This document shows, piece after piece, positions 36,267 through 44,193 of a stretch of 64,000 nucleotides of DNA. Where the stretch lies: positions 36,777 to 100,776 of IMG/VR virus record IMGVR_UViG_3300030419_003589, one strand, 5' to 3'. This DNA is from a virus. The notes beneath the pieces were generated by a model, which was not told the DNA's origin, did no database searches, and saw only the letters and a list, made by a program, of their open reading frames with translations. A program made the translations under genes and the position numbers. Every line of letters starts with the position of its first letter. Position 1 is the stretch's first letter.

Positions 36267-36287
36267 CTTAACTCAATATTACTAGGG

Positions 36288-36962
36288 CTAAACAAAAAGC
36301 TTACCGTCTGCGAAAGCTTTTTCAAATTTCATATTTCTGTAAACTGCTCTTCTGGATTTTTGTAGCTTGATAAAGATATTTGCGGTATCCTTAACGTCCT
36401 GAAGTGCGTCGTGAGCATTTTCACTGGATAGCCCCATTCGTTCTCTTAGACTATCCATACTGATAGACTTAACATTAGGATCTCCCTCAGTCCAAAGCCA
36501 AACGTCGTCCATAACGTCAATTTTATAAATTTGGTGGAACAGTTTTTGTTGTTGCCGCTTGTCATCCCAAGGGCCGTATTCCTTGCACAGTCGATTCACG
36601 ATATGCATATCATACCCAATGATGTTAAAACCGGCGGGAATAGGTGCAAAATAAGACGTACCCTTCCAGTTATATTTATCAACAAAGGCGCAGAACTTTT
36701 TCCAGACACCTTTAGGTAGGGGCGCTCTTGCTAGTTGCGACCTAGTTTGCCCAGTGACTTTCAGTGCCCCCTCTTCAACAGGATCAACACCTGCTGCTAT
36801 AGCCTTTTCGTCATCCAGTATTGGACGCATCATGCTATTGAACTCACCTTTAAGCCTAAAATTTCTACCATCTAAGGCGATGGCTGCGATTTGTGTAGGT
36901 TGGCATCTCATCGGGTTACGACCACCCGTTTCAAAGTCAAACACTATAATGTCTCTATTCAT
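36288..36962 (-). CDS. DEDDh 3'-5' exonuclease, DnaQ/RNase T-like (224 aa)
   Basis: Exo motifs are in order: FDFETGG (Exo I), AGFNIIGYDMHIV (Exo II) and HDALQDVKDTA (Exo III, DEDDh type). It lies exactly between the two polymerase halves, overlaps the end of the N-terminal half by 8 bases with AAGGAG upstream, and has a 21-base gap to the C-terminal half. The position strongly suggests it is the proofreading subunit of this replicase. Confidence 0.88.
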   Translation of the reverse strand: MNRDIIVFDFETGGRNPMRCQPTQIAAIALDGRNFRLKGEFNSMMRPILDDEKAIAAGVDPVEEGALKVTGQTRSQLARAPLPKGVWKKFCAFVDKYNWKGTSYFAPIPAGFNIIGYDMHIVNRLCKEYGPWDDKRQQQKLFHQIYKIDVMDDVWLWTEGDPNVKSISMDSLRERMGLSSENAHDALQDVKDTANIFIKLQKSRRAVYRNMKFEKAFADGKLFV

Positions 36963-38583
36963 GAATAGTCTCCTTGATTAACATCAATTTGTCTAGTAGA
37001 TTGATGCCTAGTACGTCAAATTTAACATGTCCTAAAGATTCAAGATCTGCCATTTCTAGACCAGCGATTTTCTCTTTTCCACTTCTTTGGTTTACCATAG
37101 GGCAAACTGTGTAAAGCGGTTCTGCTGAAATAACTACGCCAGCGGCGTGTTTGCCTTGAGTTTTAAAAGTCCCTTCAATGTCTATTGCCTGCTGAAAGAA
37201 TTCCGCATAGTCTCCTTGCAGTTGTCCCTTATCATTTACAAAACAGTAGTCACGAAGGTCGTCTGCGTTATTAATTAATGCCCACCTAATGATAGACCTA
37301 TCTTCCTCGTCCATCTCTGCTAGTTGGTCAGAGATAGCCGCCTCATCTGGGATGTATTTAGTTATTTCATTCATCTCACCAAAGCCGCAAGCGCTGTTGA
37401 CCCTGAGAACTTCTTTGATAGCACTCCTACCCTGTAGTCTCCCAAACGTGAGCATTTGGCTAACATTGTCGCTTCCGTATGTCTCTTTAAGATAAGAAAT
37501 GATTTCATCACGTTTACCGCCCGGAACATCAATATCAATATCTGGGAGGGAGATGTGATCCTCTGTATTACGCCCAGCGTTATAGAATCTTTCAAACAAT
37601 AAATCAAATTCGATGGGGTCAATCTGCGTGATCCCTATGAGGTAGGAAATCAGACATCCGGCGGCAGATCCTCTACCCGGACCAACAAGCCAACCCTGCC
37701 CCTTGCAATACTCGATAATGTCCCATACGATTAAGAAGTAACCGAATAGATTGGCTTCTTCTATGACCTGATACTCCTTTCTGAATCTATCTCCGTACTC
37801 CTTTTTCTTGTCCTCGTCAGTAATTGTTTCGCCAAGGAGTTTTGTCCAACCTTCTCTGGCCAAATCTCTTAGATAGTCCTTTTGAGAATTCCCTTTAGGG
37901 GTTTGGAAGTCAGGCAGCATTGGCTGGTTCAGTATGTTATAGTTCTCGCACTTATCGTATATTTCTTTAAAAAGATTCGGTTGGGGATCTTCTATTAGCA
38001 GCTCTGTGGCTCCGATTTTATCTCTAACAAAGAAGTCATTCGACTCAAAGAAAATTTGATTTTCAACCTCTTGCCCCTTATTTAGTGCCCTACTGATTTT
38101 TGGCATAGTGGTCTTCATCTTTGAGCAGAGTATAATCCTATGAAGAACTGCGTCCTCTTTCTCTGTATAGTAGCTTACATGAAGGGAATCGGTGTGTTCG
38201 TAAAAGTCGTCGCCCTTAATTGGCGAAAGAGATTCGTTCTTGGCGACAGATATAAGATTGCGACCGTTGCCGAGCTTCACTATTAGGGAGTGGTCTGGCT
38301 TTTGTTCTTCAGATATTGAGGATACTATTTGTATCAACTCCAGCCAGCCATCTTTATTCTTAGCGAACAGCGTGAAGTCATCGAACGCGCATCCTATAAT
38401 TGGCTTTATATCCTGTGCTAGGCAGGCTTTGTAGAACGCAACTGCTCCGGATACGCTTTTATAATCAGCTATACCGCAGGCTCTATAATGATTGTCAGAG
38501 CATTTTTTCGCTAGCTGCTTCGGTTTAGAGAAACCTTTTTGCAGAGAGTAGTGTGTATAATTACACAGTGGAAACCAGTCCAT
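36955..38583 (-). CDS. dnaE: DNA polymerase III alpha, N-terminal half (PHP and palm)
   Basis: Residues 1-70 resemble the PHP domain (CNYTHYSLQKGF, ACGIADYKSVSGAVAFYKA), with few metal-binding residues left. The palm contains VGPGRGSAAG near 298, PDIDID near 346 (two catalytic Asp) and KFDVLG near 521 (third catalytic Asp). The protein stops about 20 residues after that Asp, just before the region that becomes VFQLES in the other half. So all catalytic acids are here and the fingers are in the separate C-terminal gene. AAGGA precedes the ATG. Confidence 0.92.
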   Translation of the reverse strand: MDWFPLCNYTHYSLQKGFSKPKQLAKKCSDNHYRACGIADYKSVSGAVAFYKACLAQDIKPIIGCAFDDFTLFAKNKDGWLELIQIVSSISEEQKPDHSLIVKLGNGRNLISVAKNESLSPIKGDDFYEHTDSLHVSYYTEKEDAVLHRIILCSKMKTTMPKISRALNKGQEVENQIFFESNDFFVRDKIGATELLIEDPQPNLFKEIYDKCENYNILNQPMLPDFQTPKGNSQKDYLRDLAREGWTKLLGETITDEDKKKEYGDRFRKEYQVIEEANLFGYFLIVWDIIEYCKGQGWLVGPGRGSAAGCLISYLIGITQIDPIEFDLLFERFYNAGRNTEDHISLPDIDIDVPGGKRDEIISYLKETYGSDNVSQMLTFGRLQGRSAIKEVLRVNSACGFGEMNEITKYIPDEAAISDQLAEMDEEDRSIIRWALINNADDLRDYCFVNDKGQLQGDYAEFFQQAIDIEGTFKTQGKHAAGVVISAEPLYTVCPMVNQRSGKEKIAGLEMADLESLGHVKFDVLGINLLDKLMLIKETIHE

Positions 38584-38615
38584 AGTAATCCTTCAATATT
38601 AAGTTAGAGACTATT

Positions 38616-38966
38616 CTACCTAAGTCTCGAATCAATCTTTAATGTGGACTTTATCCCGCCACGAGGGTTAAAACCCGCTTCTACAACCAACGTATATGGG
38701 GTGAAGACCTCCATAATGTGATCATAAAGGGTATTAATAAATCTCTCATATGAGAGTCTGTTGTTACGAAAACTATAAATATACTTCTTAAACGACTTGA
38801 GTTCAATCACAGAGTCACTGGGTACCATAGTTAGGGTAACAAATCCAAAGTCTGGCTGATCTTTGTCTCCCAAGAACGTAAGCTCGGGACAGTCGATGGT
38901 AATTTCATAAACATCCTTTGAAGGATTCTTGATTCCTTGCAGGATCGACTTGTCGCCCCACACCAT
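38616..38966 (-). CDS. QueF-like T-fold protein without the catalytic cysteine (116 aa)
   Basis: IDCPELTFLGDKDQPDFGFV, IELKSFKKYIYSFRNN and GFNPRGGI align with the preQ0 reductase QueF (CPEFTSLCP-TGQPDF, ESKSLKLYLFSFRNH, FTPRGGI). In QueF the Cys of SLCP attacks the nitrile and a His follows the FRN motif; here those positions are Gly and a non-His residue. The substrate-binding Glu and the Asp of QPD are kept. It is therefore probably not an active nitrile reductase of the known type. Its own promoter precedes it. No FolE, QueD or QueC gene is in the window. Confidence 0.8.
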   Translation of the reverse strand: MVWGDKSILQGIKNPSKDVYEITIDCPELTFLGDKDQPDFGFVTLTMVPSDSVIELKSFKKYIYSFRNNRLSYERFINTLYDHIMEVFTPYTLVVEAGFNPRGGIKSTLKIDSRLR

Positions 38967-39015
38967 ATTGTATACCTCTTCTCAATACCTCGTTCAATAA
39001 TACCCGATTTGTATT

Positions 39016-39044
39016 ATTATAGTCCAGCGAGGAGTATTCTCCAA
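39016..39044 (-). promoter_or_regulatory. promoter upstream of the QueF-like and polymerase genes
   Basis: On the - strand TTGGAG (39044-39039), 17 bases, TATAAT (39021-39016), inside the 86-base gap before the QueF-like gene. The -35 side overlaps a small GGAG/CTCC hairpin. Confidence 0.55.
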
Positions 39045-39052
39045 GGTGTTTT

Positions 39053-39721
39053 CTAGAAGTTTCTTAGTTCGGGGAACAATTCATACCTAATATTTTCCCA
39101 TACCGCTCCAGAGATTATCATAGAAGCCTCATTGTCTGATGGATAATGCACTCCTTGGAGCATCCTAGCCGCCCCAGCTGAGGAAACTTTAGAGAAAAAT
39201 TCAGATGAATACTCTGGATATTTTGCTGATAATATATAAGCCCCAAGAGCAGCGTACGCCGTGTGACCAGAAGGGTAGGCTGGCGTATGGTGACTGCTGG
39301 TTTGAGTGACTTTTATCTTAATGTCATACATGGGTGCCAACTGATAGGGTCTGGGTCTATTAAATTTATACTTTAAATTTTTAATGACCGGAGACATGAT
39401 ATCCCAAGCCTTGCTGAATATATCGTAGGGGAATTCCAGCCCATGTTTTTTCAAAGTTTTGTGATAAAGAAGATTTGGGTTGGCGTCTACCATCTTAATT
39501 AAGTCTAACTGAGAGTTGCTTAGACTTCTTGTTAGTTCAGATATGTAAACTAACTCCTTCTTGGTGGTTTCGCTGCCATTGGTTGGCGGGTCGGCTAGAA
39601 CGTTGTCCCAACCGATAGTAACCGCCTGCGGAACTTCAAAGGTCTTCTTTTCGTCGCTATATCTTAGCTTGTCTATCTTTTCTAGAATAACCTTATTTAA
39701 ATCGTCTATATACTTATTCAT
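39053..39721 (-). CDS. PAP2-superfamily phosphatase/haloperoxidase-fold protein (222 aa)
   Basis: The three PAP2 motifs are present: KYKFNRPRPYQ (K...RP), YPSGHTAYAALGAYI (PSGH) and AARMLQGVHYPSDN (R...H...D). No signal peptide or membrane helices are visible, so it resembles soluble acid phosphatase or vanadium-enzyme relatives rather than lipid phosphatases. It ends the DUF1501 cassette, overlapping the membrane protein gene upstream by 8 bases. Confidence 0.85.
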   Translation of the reverse strand: MNKYIDDLNKVILEKIDKLRYSDEKKTFEVPQAVTIGWDNVLADPPTNGSETTKKELVYISELTRSLSNSQLDLIKMVDANPNLLYHKTLKKHGLEFPYDIFSKAWDIMSPVIKNLKYKFNRPRPYQLAPMYDIKIKVTQTSSHHTPAYPSGHTAYAALGAYILSAKYPEYSSEFFSKVSSAGAARMLQGVHYPSDNEASMIISGAVWENIRYELFPELRNF

Positions 39722-40016
39722 TATTGACCATCATGGGTTTTTTAATTGTTTTTGTTTTATCGTCCATTTGTTCGCATATTGGGCACATCTGCTGCGCTCC
39801 CGGCGGATGAAGTCCGATTTGATGATGTATCATTAGAATCCCTTTAAATAGCTGAGTGTCTCTCATCATCGTCTGTTCTTGTAGGATTTTCATCTCTGGA
39901 TAGGGAGCAACAACAACCGTGGGTTTTTTGAGTTCCCTAAACATGTACGCATTAAAGGCCAAGTTACATATACTAAGAGCGAACAGCACATATGCTGCAC
40001 ATTTAAAAAATTTCAT
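39714..40016 (-). CDS. small membrane-anchored protein with CPxC motif (100 aa)
   Basis: Residues 6-26 form one hydrophobic helix (AAYVLFALSICNLAFNAYMF). The rest is polar and contains MCPICEQ, a possible Zn or redox pair. AGGTG precedes the ATG. It sits between a DUF1501 gene and the PAP2 gene, consistent with a membrane-associated function shared by the cassette. Confidence 0.65.
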   Translation of the reverse strand: MKFFKCAAYVLFALSICNLAFNAYMFRELKKPTVVVAPYPEMKILQEQTMMRDTQLFKGILMIHHQIGLHPPGAQQMCPICEQMDDKTKTIKKPMMVNNE

Positions 40017-40027
40017 TTTGACACCTA

Positions 40028-41242
40028 TTAGGAAAATAGTTCAGTGATTACTTTTCCTGAATTAGCTATTTTCATAGGTCGCCCACTATTACTTGTGTAA
40101 GTGGTTTGTAGCGAAATGCCAAGTGCCTTACAGATTGAGGCCATGACATCTTGGGAGGAATAAGGCTCTGTCTCCACTCTGGTACCATCTTTGTTTGTTG
40201 CACCAATGGCGATACCACCATTCATGCCAGCACCACCAACGACAACGCTCCAACTTCGCGCCCAATGGTCACGACCGGCGTTCCCGTTGATACGTGGAGT
40301 TCGACTAAATTCGCCCATCCATATGATAGCTGTATCCTCCAATAACCCTCTTTGCTCTAAATCCTCTACTAATGCGCTCATACCTTGATCTAGCATGGGC
40401 AACTTTGTGTCTCTTAAAGTCGGGAAGATGTTCTGATGGTTATCCCATCCACCAAGGCCTACTTCAATAAATGGAACACCAACTTCTACTAAGCGTCTAG
40501 CCATTAGACACCCTTTACCGAAGCTGTTGTCTCCATATCTTTCCTTTACATTTTCTGGTTCGTTTGCTACCTTCATCGCATCCATCTCTTTGCTAGTGAG
40601 AACGTTGAAGGTTTTTCTTAACACCTTTTGGTGCTCTTTGGCTAATGATCCCCTATTACTGTTTATAAAATTGGTTTCCATCATATCTAGAACATGTGCC
40701 CTTTGATAAAATCTTTGATCTATTTTCATATCTAGATTTCTAATCCTGCCGTCGCTATTTACAGCGAAGGGATTATATTGAGCACCTAAAAATCCAGCAC
40801 CCTGACTTGGGCCATTCACGGAAACGAATTGCGGAATTAAAAGATCTTGTTTCTCTAGCTGTTTAGAAATAACTGAGCCATAGCTCGGATGAACCATGTT
40901 TGGGTTGGGGACATATCCAGTGTGCATATAATAGCGTCCACGCATGTGGTCAGCTTCACGAGTACTCATACTGCGAATGATTGCCATATTATGCATCTGT
41001 TTTGCCATCAACGGCATGTGTTCGCAAATCTCTACATCCCCAGTTGTGCTCACGGGCTTAAACGGGCCTCCAGTCGGCGCGTCTGGTTTTAAGTCCCAGA
41101 TATCCATAGTAGAAGGGCCGCCTCCCATCCACAAGAGAATGGCCGACTTCCCATTTTTCTTCAATTCTTGCTGGTTGGCTTTGAGTGTTTGCGTCAAAGC
41201 AGCAATTCCAGCTAGTGATGATAAAAACTCTCTTCTTTTCAT
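40028..41242 (-). CDS. DUF1501 protein 1, Tat-exported putative sulfatase/phosphatase-superfamily enzyme
   Basis: The N-terminus MKRREFLSSLAGIAALTQTL is a twin-arginine signal. The mature part carries the DUF1501 series: MGGGPSTMDIWDLKPD, GGWDNHQ near residue 264, GEFSRTPRIN near 308 and GRDHW near 321. DUF1501 belongs to the alkaline-phosphatase clan (family knowledge), so these acidic and His residues are likely metal ligands. Substrate is unknown. It is the most downstream of four paralogues in the cassette. Confidence 0.92.
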   Translation of the reverse strand: MKRREFLSSLAGIAALTQTLKANQQELKKNGKSAILLWMGGGPSTMDIWDLKPDAPTGGPFKPVSTTGDVEICEHMPLMAKQMHNMAIIRSMSTREADHMRGRYYMHTGYVPNPNMVHPSYGSVISKQLEKQDLLIPQFVSVNGPSQGAGFLGAQYNPFAVNSDGRIRNLDMKIDQRFYQRAHVLDMMETNFINSNRGSLAKEHQKVLRKTFNVLTSKEMDAMKVANEPENVKERYGDNSFGKGCLMARRLVEVGVPFIEVGLGGWDNHQNIFPTLRDTKLPMLDQGMSALVEDLEQRGLLEDTAIIWMGEFSRTPRINGNAGRDHWARSWSVVVGGAGMNGGIAIGATNKDGTRVETEPYSSQDVMASICKALGISLQTTYTSNSGRPMKIANSGKVITELFS

Positions 41243-41246
41243 AATA

Positions 41247-41996
41247 TTACCAAGCCTTACAAGACCAGTAGCGAGCTTTCCAGCGAGGGCCGGGATTGTC
41301 GCAGTTATGTCTTGCCCTGAAACTTTTCCTTCTTTTTGGATTATCTTTTTTGATCTTCATGTTGGGATCGCCAAAGTTTACTTTAACAACATTGCCTTTA
41401 TCGTTCTTGACGTATACCGATCTTTTCTTAGGCCCATCTGGAGTTAAAAATGGCTTTCCAAGCTTTACTTTCCTACCTTGATATTCTGCTGCCCGAACTG
41501 GTATTAGGACTCGGCCATTTTTCCTGTATACACCCTGACGTTTATACGTATAAACCTCTCCTGTCTTAGGATCTTCATACTTATACTCGTTTTGTGCTTT
41601 CTTCCAAGATTCTGGATCTGGACGATCAGGATCTCCGCGTTTTGCGGGTTTATACTTCTTGCCCTCCCTTTCCTTTTTCTTGCGAATGTTTTCCCATAGT
41701 CCGGGCTTTGCTTCAGACACATCCCATTCTTCTGATTCTTCTCCCCAGTCTTCGTATTCAGCCTCAGCGGGTATATAGAAATTATCTTCTGTCAGCTCTT
41801 CTTCAGAGCCGTAATTTTCAAAATAAGATCTAAAGTCAGCGGCCTCTACAATGCTAGAATACTCCGTTGCTTTGCTCATACAAACCGCAGTTCTTTGCTT
41901 CTGATCTGGGTATTCGGACTTCATCTTGTCACTACTCATACAGCGCGACATAAAGTCCTTTGGTTTCTCTTTCCTATCTTTAGATGGCAAAGGCAT
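41247..41996 (-). CDS. phage conserved protein with N- and C-terminal Cys/His modules (249 aa)
   Basis: The N-terminal DFMSRCMSSDKM..EYPDQKQRTAVCMSKA is a module I have seen at the ends of phage head-maturation or structural proteins. The C-terminal 60 residues (FGDPNMKIKKDNPKRRKSFRARHNCDNP...YWSCKAW) form another compact phage module. The middle is acidic then basic and looks disordered. AGGAG precedes the ATG. Role unknown; its placement amid DUF1501 genes is unexpected for a virion-associated protein. Confidence 0.7.
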   Translation of the reverse strand: MPLPSKDRKEKPKDFMSRCMSSDKMKSEYPDQKQRTAVCMSKATEYSSIVEAADFRSYFENYGSEEELTEDNFYIPAEAEYEDWGEESEEWDVSEAKPGLWENIRKKKEREGKKYKPAKRGDPDRPDPESWKKAQNEYKYEDPKTGEVYTYKRQGVYRKNGRVLIPVRAAEYQGRKVKLGKPFLTPDGPKKRSVYVKNDKGNVVKVNFGDPNMKIKKDNPKRRKSFRARHNCDNPGPRWKARYWSCKAW

Positions 41997-42005
41997 AAAT
42001 TTCTC

Positions 42006-42476
42006 CTAAAATCTGAAGTGAAAAAATAATCCGCTAAACGGTGTAGGGTACACCGGTACGGGTTGTGGCTGTATAATTACAGGAGGGTGATATACTCTGT
42101 AAAAGCCATGTATTGGATGATACCTAGTTTCTACGGAAGGGTAATAAAATGGGTGAACATATGGTCTACCAATTATTATGCTTCCATGTCTATAGTTGTG
42201 GCTAGGTCTGACCTGTTGCTGTTGCTGCTGAGGTTTTTGCCACTCTTGTTTTCCAAACCCCGCAGGTCTTTGTATAGGTCTTCCAAAGCCTTGAGGTAAT
42301 TGTGGCTTCACGGCGGCTGGTGGCCTCGCAGTAGTTGGGGGTGCGACGACCCTTCGCTGTTGGGATGACTGAGGCCTCGCCGTAGTCGGAGGTTTAATAA
42401 CCTTGCGTTCAGGCTGTTCCGCATTTAAAGAAAGTGGCACAAATAATAAACATAGTAGTGATGCTAAATATTTCAT
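42006..42476 (-). CDS. secreted Pro/Gln/His-rich protein (156 aa)
   Basis: Residues 1-19 form a Sec signal peptide (LASLLCLLFVPLSLNA). The mature protein has two PPTTARP repeats, a Gln run (QQQQQQ) and a Pro/Tyr/His-rich C-terminus (PYVHPFYYPSVE). Such low-complexity proteins often lie on cell walls or surfaces. The start overlaps the stop of the second DUF1501 gene as TAATG with AAGGAG, so both are made together. Confidence 0.7.
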   Translation of the reverse strand: MKYLASLLCLLFVPLSLNAEQPERKVIKPPTTARPQSSQQRRVVAPPTTARPPAAVKPQLPQGFGRPIQRPAGFGKQEWQKPQQQQQQVRPSHNYRHGSIIIGRPYVHPFYYPSVETRYHPIHGFYRVYHPPVIIQPQPVPVYPTPFSGLFFHFRF

Positions 42477-43759
42477 TATATCAACTCCTTAATTGGTTCT
42501 CTGTGATCCAGAAGATACTGAGGTCTTCCGGTTCTATCTAATAAAGTGGTTGACATAGTATCAATACCCAACCCTCTATACATTGTTGCGCAAATTTCTT
42601 GAATATGCACAGGTCTGGTTTCTGGAACCTCACCAAGCCTATTGGTTTCTCCGATGGTCTGGCCATGATTAAAGCCTCCTCCTGCGAGTAAAGCACAAGA
42701 AACTTGAGGCCAATGGTCACGACCACCCTTTGGATTAATCTTAGGCGTTCTACCAAACTCTCCCCATACTACCACGAGCGTATCGTCTAGCATACCACGT
42801 TGATCGAGATCTCGAACAAGCGCGGACACGCATTGATCCAACTTTGCTCCATGATCTCTAACTAAATCAAAATTAGAACCGTGACTGTCCCATCGACCGT
42901 AAGAAAGTGTGACAGACCTAGCTCCAGCTTCGACAAGTCGTCTTGCCATCAGTACATGCTCATTTACAGTAGGCGCTCCATCGTATTGAAATTTGAATGG
43001 TTTGCCGTCTCCGTACATCTCTTTAATTTTTGGATCTTCTTTTGATAAGTCCAAAGCATCGACTAAAGAGCTTGATGTCAATACCCCAAAAGCTTCTTCC
43101 GTAAATGTATCTACACCAACAGCACTATCAATAGTCTTGTTTAATGTTGCAAATCCATTCAGTAGGTCTTTTCTATTTTTAAACCTTTCAACCTGCATGT
43201 TAAGCTTAAGGTCTTTCATCATCTCACCATTTGGTTTAAATGGCTTATGTGTATCCCCTAGATATCCGGCTCCACCAGCTTCTGACCAAGGGCCGTGCTG
43301 TGTGGGCTCTGCTAGTCCTACGGCAACCGGTACGGCAGGATCAACTGAGCCTAAAATCTTAGAAGCACACGCTCCGATAGCGGGATAGCTAGTGCCTGAA
43401 ACCATATCCTTACGGCTCCAGCCAGTGACACATTGGTGACCATCATGTGAGCCATCTGACCCCACTACCGAGCGAATTGCTGTAAACTTATCAAACATAG
43501 AAGCAATCTGTGGAAAACATTCACCGATGTATACACCCGCCACGTTGGTCGAGATCGGCTTAAAAGGTCCACGAATTTCCGAAGGTGCTTCTGTTTTTAT
43601 ATCCCACATATCTTGATGTGGAGGGCCACCGCCCAAGAAAATATTAATTACTGCTTTATGTGACGTACCACTTTTCTCTTGAGCATAAAGAACCTGCGGC
43701 ATAGAAAGGAGACCTAAGCCCCCTACCGATAAGAAACTTCTACGTGATAAATTTAGCAT
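42476..43759 (-). CDS. DUF1501 protein 2, Tat-exported
   Basis: SRRSFLSVGGLGLLSM (residues 5-20) is a twin-arginine signal ending near YAQ. The domain motifs are LGGGPPHQDMWDIK, YGRWDSHG near 285, GEFGRTPKIN near 331 and GRDHW near 344. The second Gly of the GGWD motif is Arg here, a small deviation. AGGAG precedes the ATG. Other sulfatase-clan proteins use similar Asp/His sets for metal binding. Confidence 0.92.
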   Translation of the reverse strand: MLNLSRRSFLSVGGLGLLSMPQVLYAQEKSGTSHKAVINIFLGGGPPHQDMWDIKTEAPSEIRGPFKPISTNVAGVYIGECFPQIASMFDKFTAIRSVVGSDGSHDGHQCVTGWSRKDMVSGTSYPAIGACASKILGSVDPAVPVAVGLAEPTQHGPWSEAGGAGYLGDTHKPFKPNGEMMKDLKLNMQVERFKNRKDLLNGFATLNKTIDSAVGVDTFTEEAFGVLTSSSLVDALDLSKEDPKIKEMYGDGKPFKFQYDGAPTVNEHVLMARRLVEAGARSVTLSYGRWDSHGSNFDLVRDHGAKLDQCVSALVRDLDQRGMLDDTLVVVWGEFGRTPKINPKGGRDHWPQVSCALLAGGGFNHGQTIGETNRLGEVPETRPVHIQEICATMYRGLGIDTMSTTLLDRTGRPQYLLDHREPIKELI

Positions 43760-43776
43760 TTTTGCTTACTCCTCTT

Positions 43777-44178
43777 CTAGTGTCTTCTTCTTTTACAGTT
43801 GGGGCACATTCCGCCATTTTTAACATGTCGGTGCGGGCCTCTTCTGTGGTGAGGATGTTTTCCTCTTGGTTCATAATTAGGCTTTCCTTCTGGTCTGCCA
43901 TGATTGGGTCTACCTTGCGGTTTGCCCTGCGGTCTACCTTGGGGTCTACCTTGGGGTCTCCCGTGATGAGGCCTGTGTTCCATTTCCCGTGGGCCACTCT
44001 TGGGTTTGCAGCAGCCGTCCCTGCATCTGCATCCTCTTCTACAGTCACATCTGCATCGGGGGTCACATTTGTCACAGTCTCTGCAAGATGGCCTTTCTCC
44101 TCTTGGATGGTCAGCAAGCAAGCTAGTTGGTGCTACCACGCAAGAAGCGATGGCCATTAACATATTTCTTCTATTCAT
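43777..44178 (-). CDS. Tat-signal, metallothionein-like Cys- and His-rich protein (133 aa)
   Basis: MNRRNMLMAIASCVVAPTSL is a twin-arginine-type signal (NRRNML). The mature part begins with ten cysteines in about 26 residues (C..C..C...C.C.C pattern), then a Gly/Arg/Pro repeat region (GRPQGRPQ) and His clusters (HPHHRRGPHRH), ending in MCPNCK. This is a strong metal-binding composition. An overlapping frame (43740-44117) was rejected because it has no ribosome site and is a low-complexity mirror. GGGAG precedes the ATG. Confidence 0.75.
   Translation of the reverse strand: MNRRNMLMAIASCVVAPTSLLADHPRGERPSCRDCDKCDPRCRCDCRRGCRCRDGCCKPKSGPREMEHRPHHGRPQGRPQGRPQGKPQGRPNHGRPEGKPNYEPRGKHPHHRRGPHRHVKNGGMCPNCKRRRH
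43908..43955. repeat. four 12-bp tandem repeats in the Cys-rich gene
   Basis: On the + strand GTCTACCTTGCG, GTTTGCCCTGCG and two copies of GTCTACCTTGGG lie in tandem, encoding the GRPQ/GKPQ repeats in frame on the - strand. It is a likely site of copy-number change. Confidence 0.85.
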
Positions 44179-44193
44179 AACATCTCCCTTTCG

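Noticed and set aside
34698-38583. Split DnaE explained by a split intein
   Set aside because: The N-terminal half ends KETIHE and the C-terminal half begins MIIDRN; no Cys/Ser-led intein segment or HN-type ending is present, and the usual cyanobacterial split site is intact.
34698-38583. Split DnaE explained by a single frameshift error
   Set aside because: A complete 224-aa exonuclease gene with its own ribosome site separates the halves, which one base error cannot produce.
41247-41996. Head-maturation protease
   Set aside because: Only the terminal Cys/His modules resemble those attached to such proteins; no Ser-His protease core is visible.
43740-44117. Alternative minus frame over the Cys-rich gene
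   Set aside because: It lacks a ribosome site, is a repetitive mirror of the Cys-rich frame, and overlaps the start of the second DUF1501 gene.
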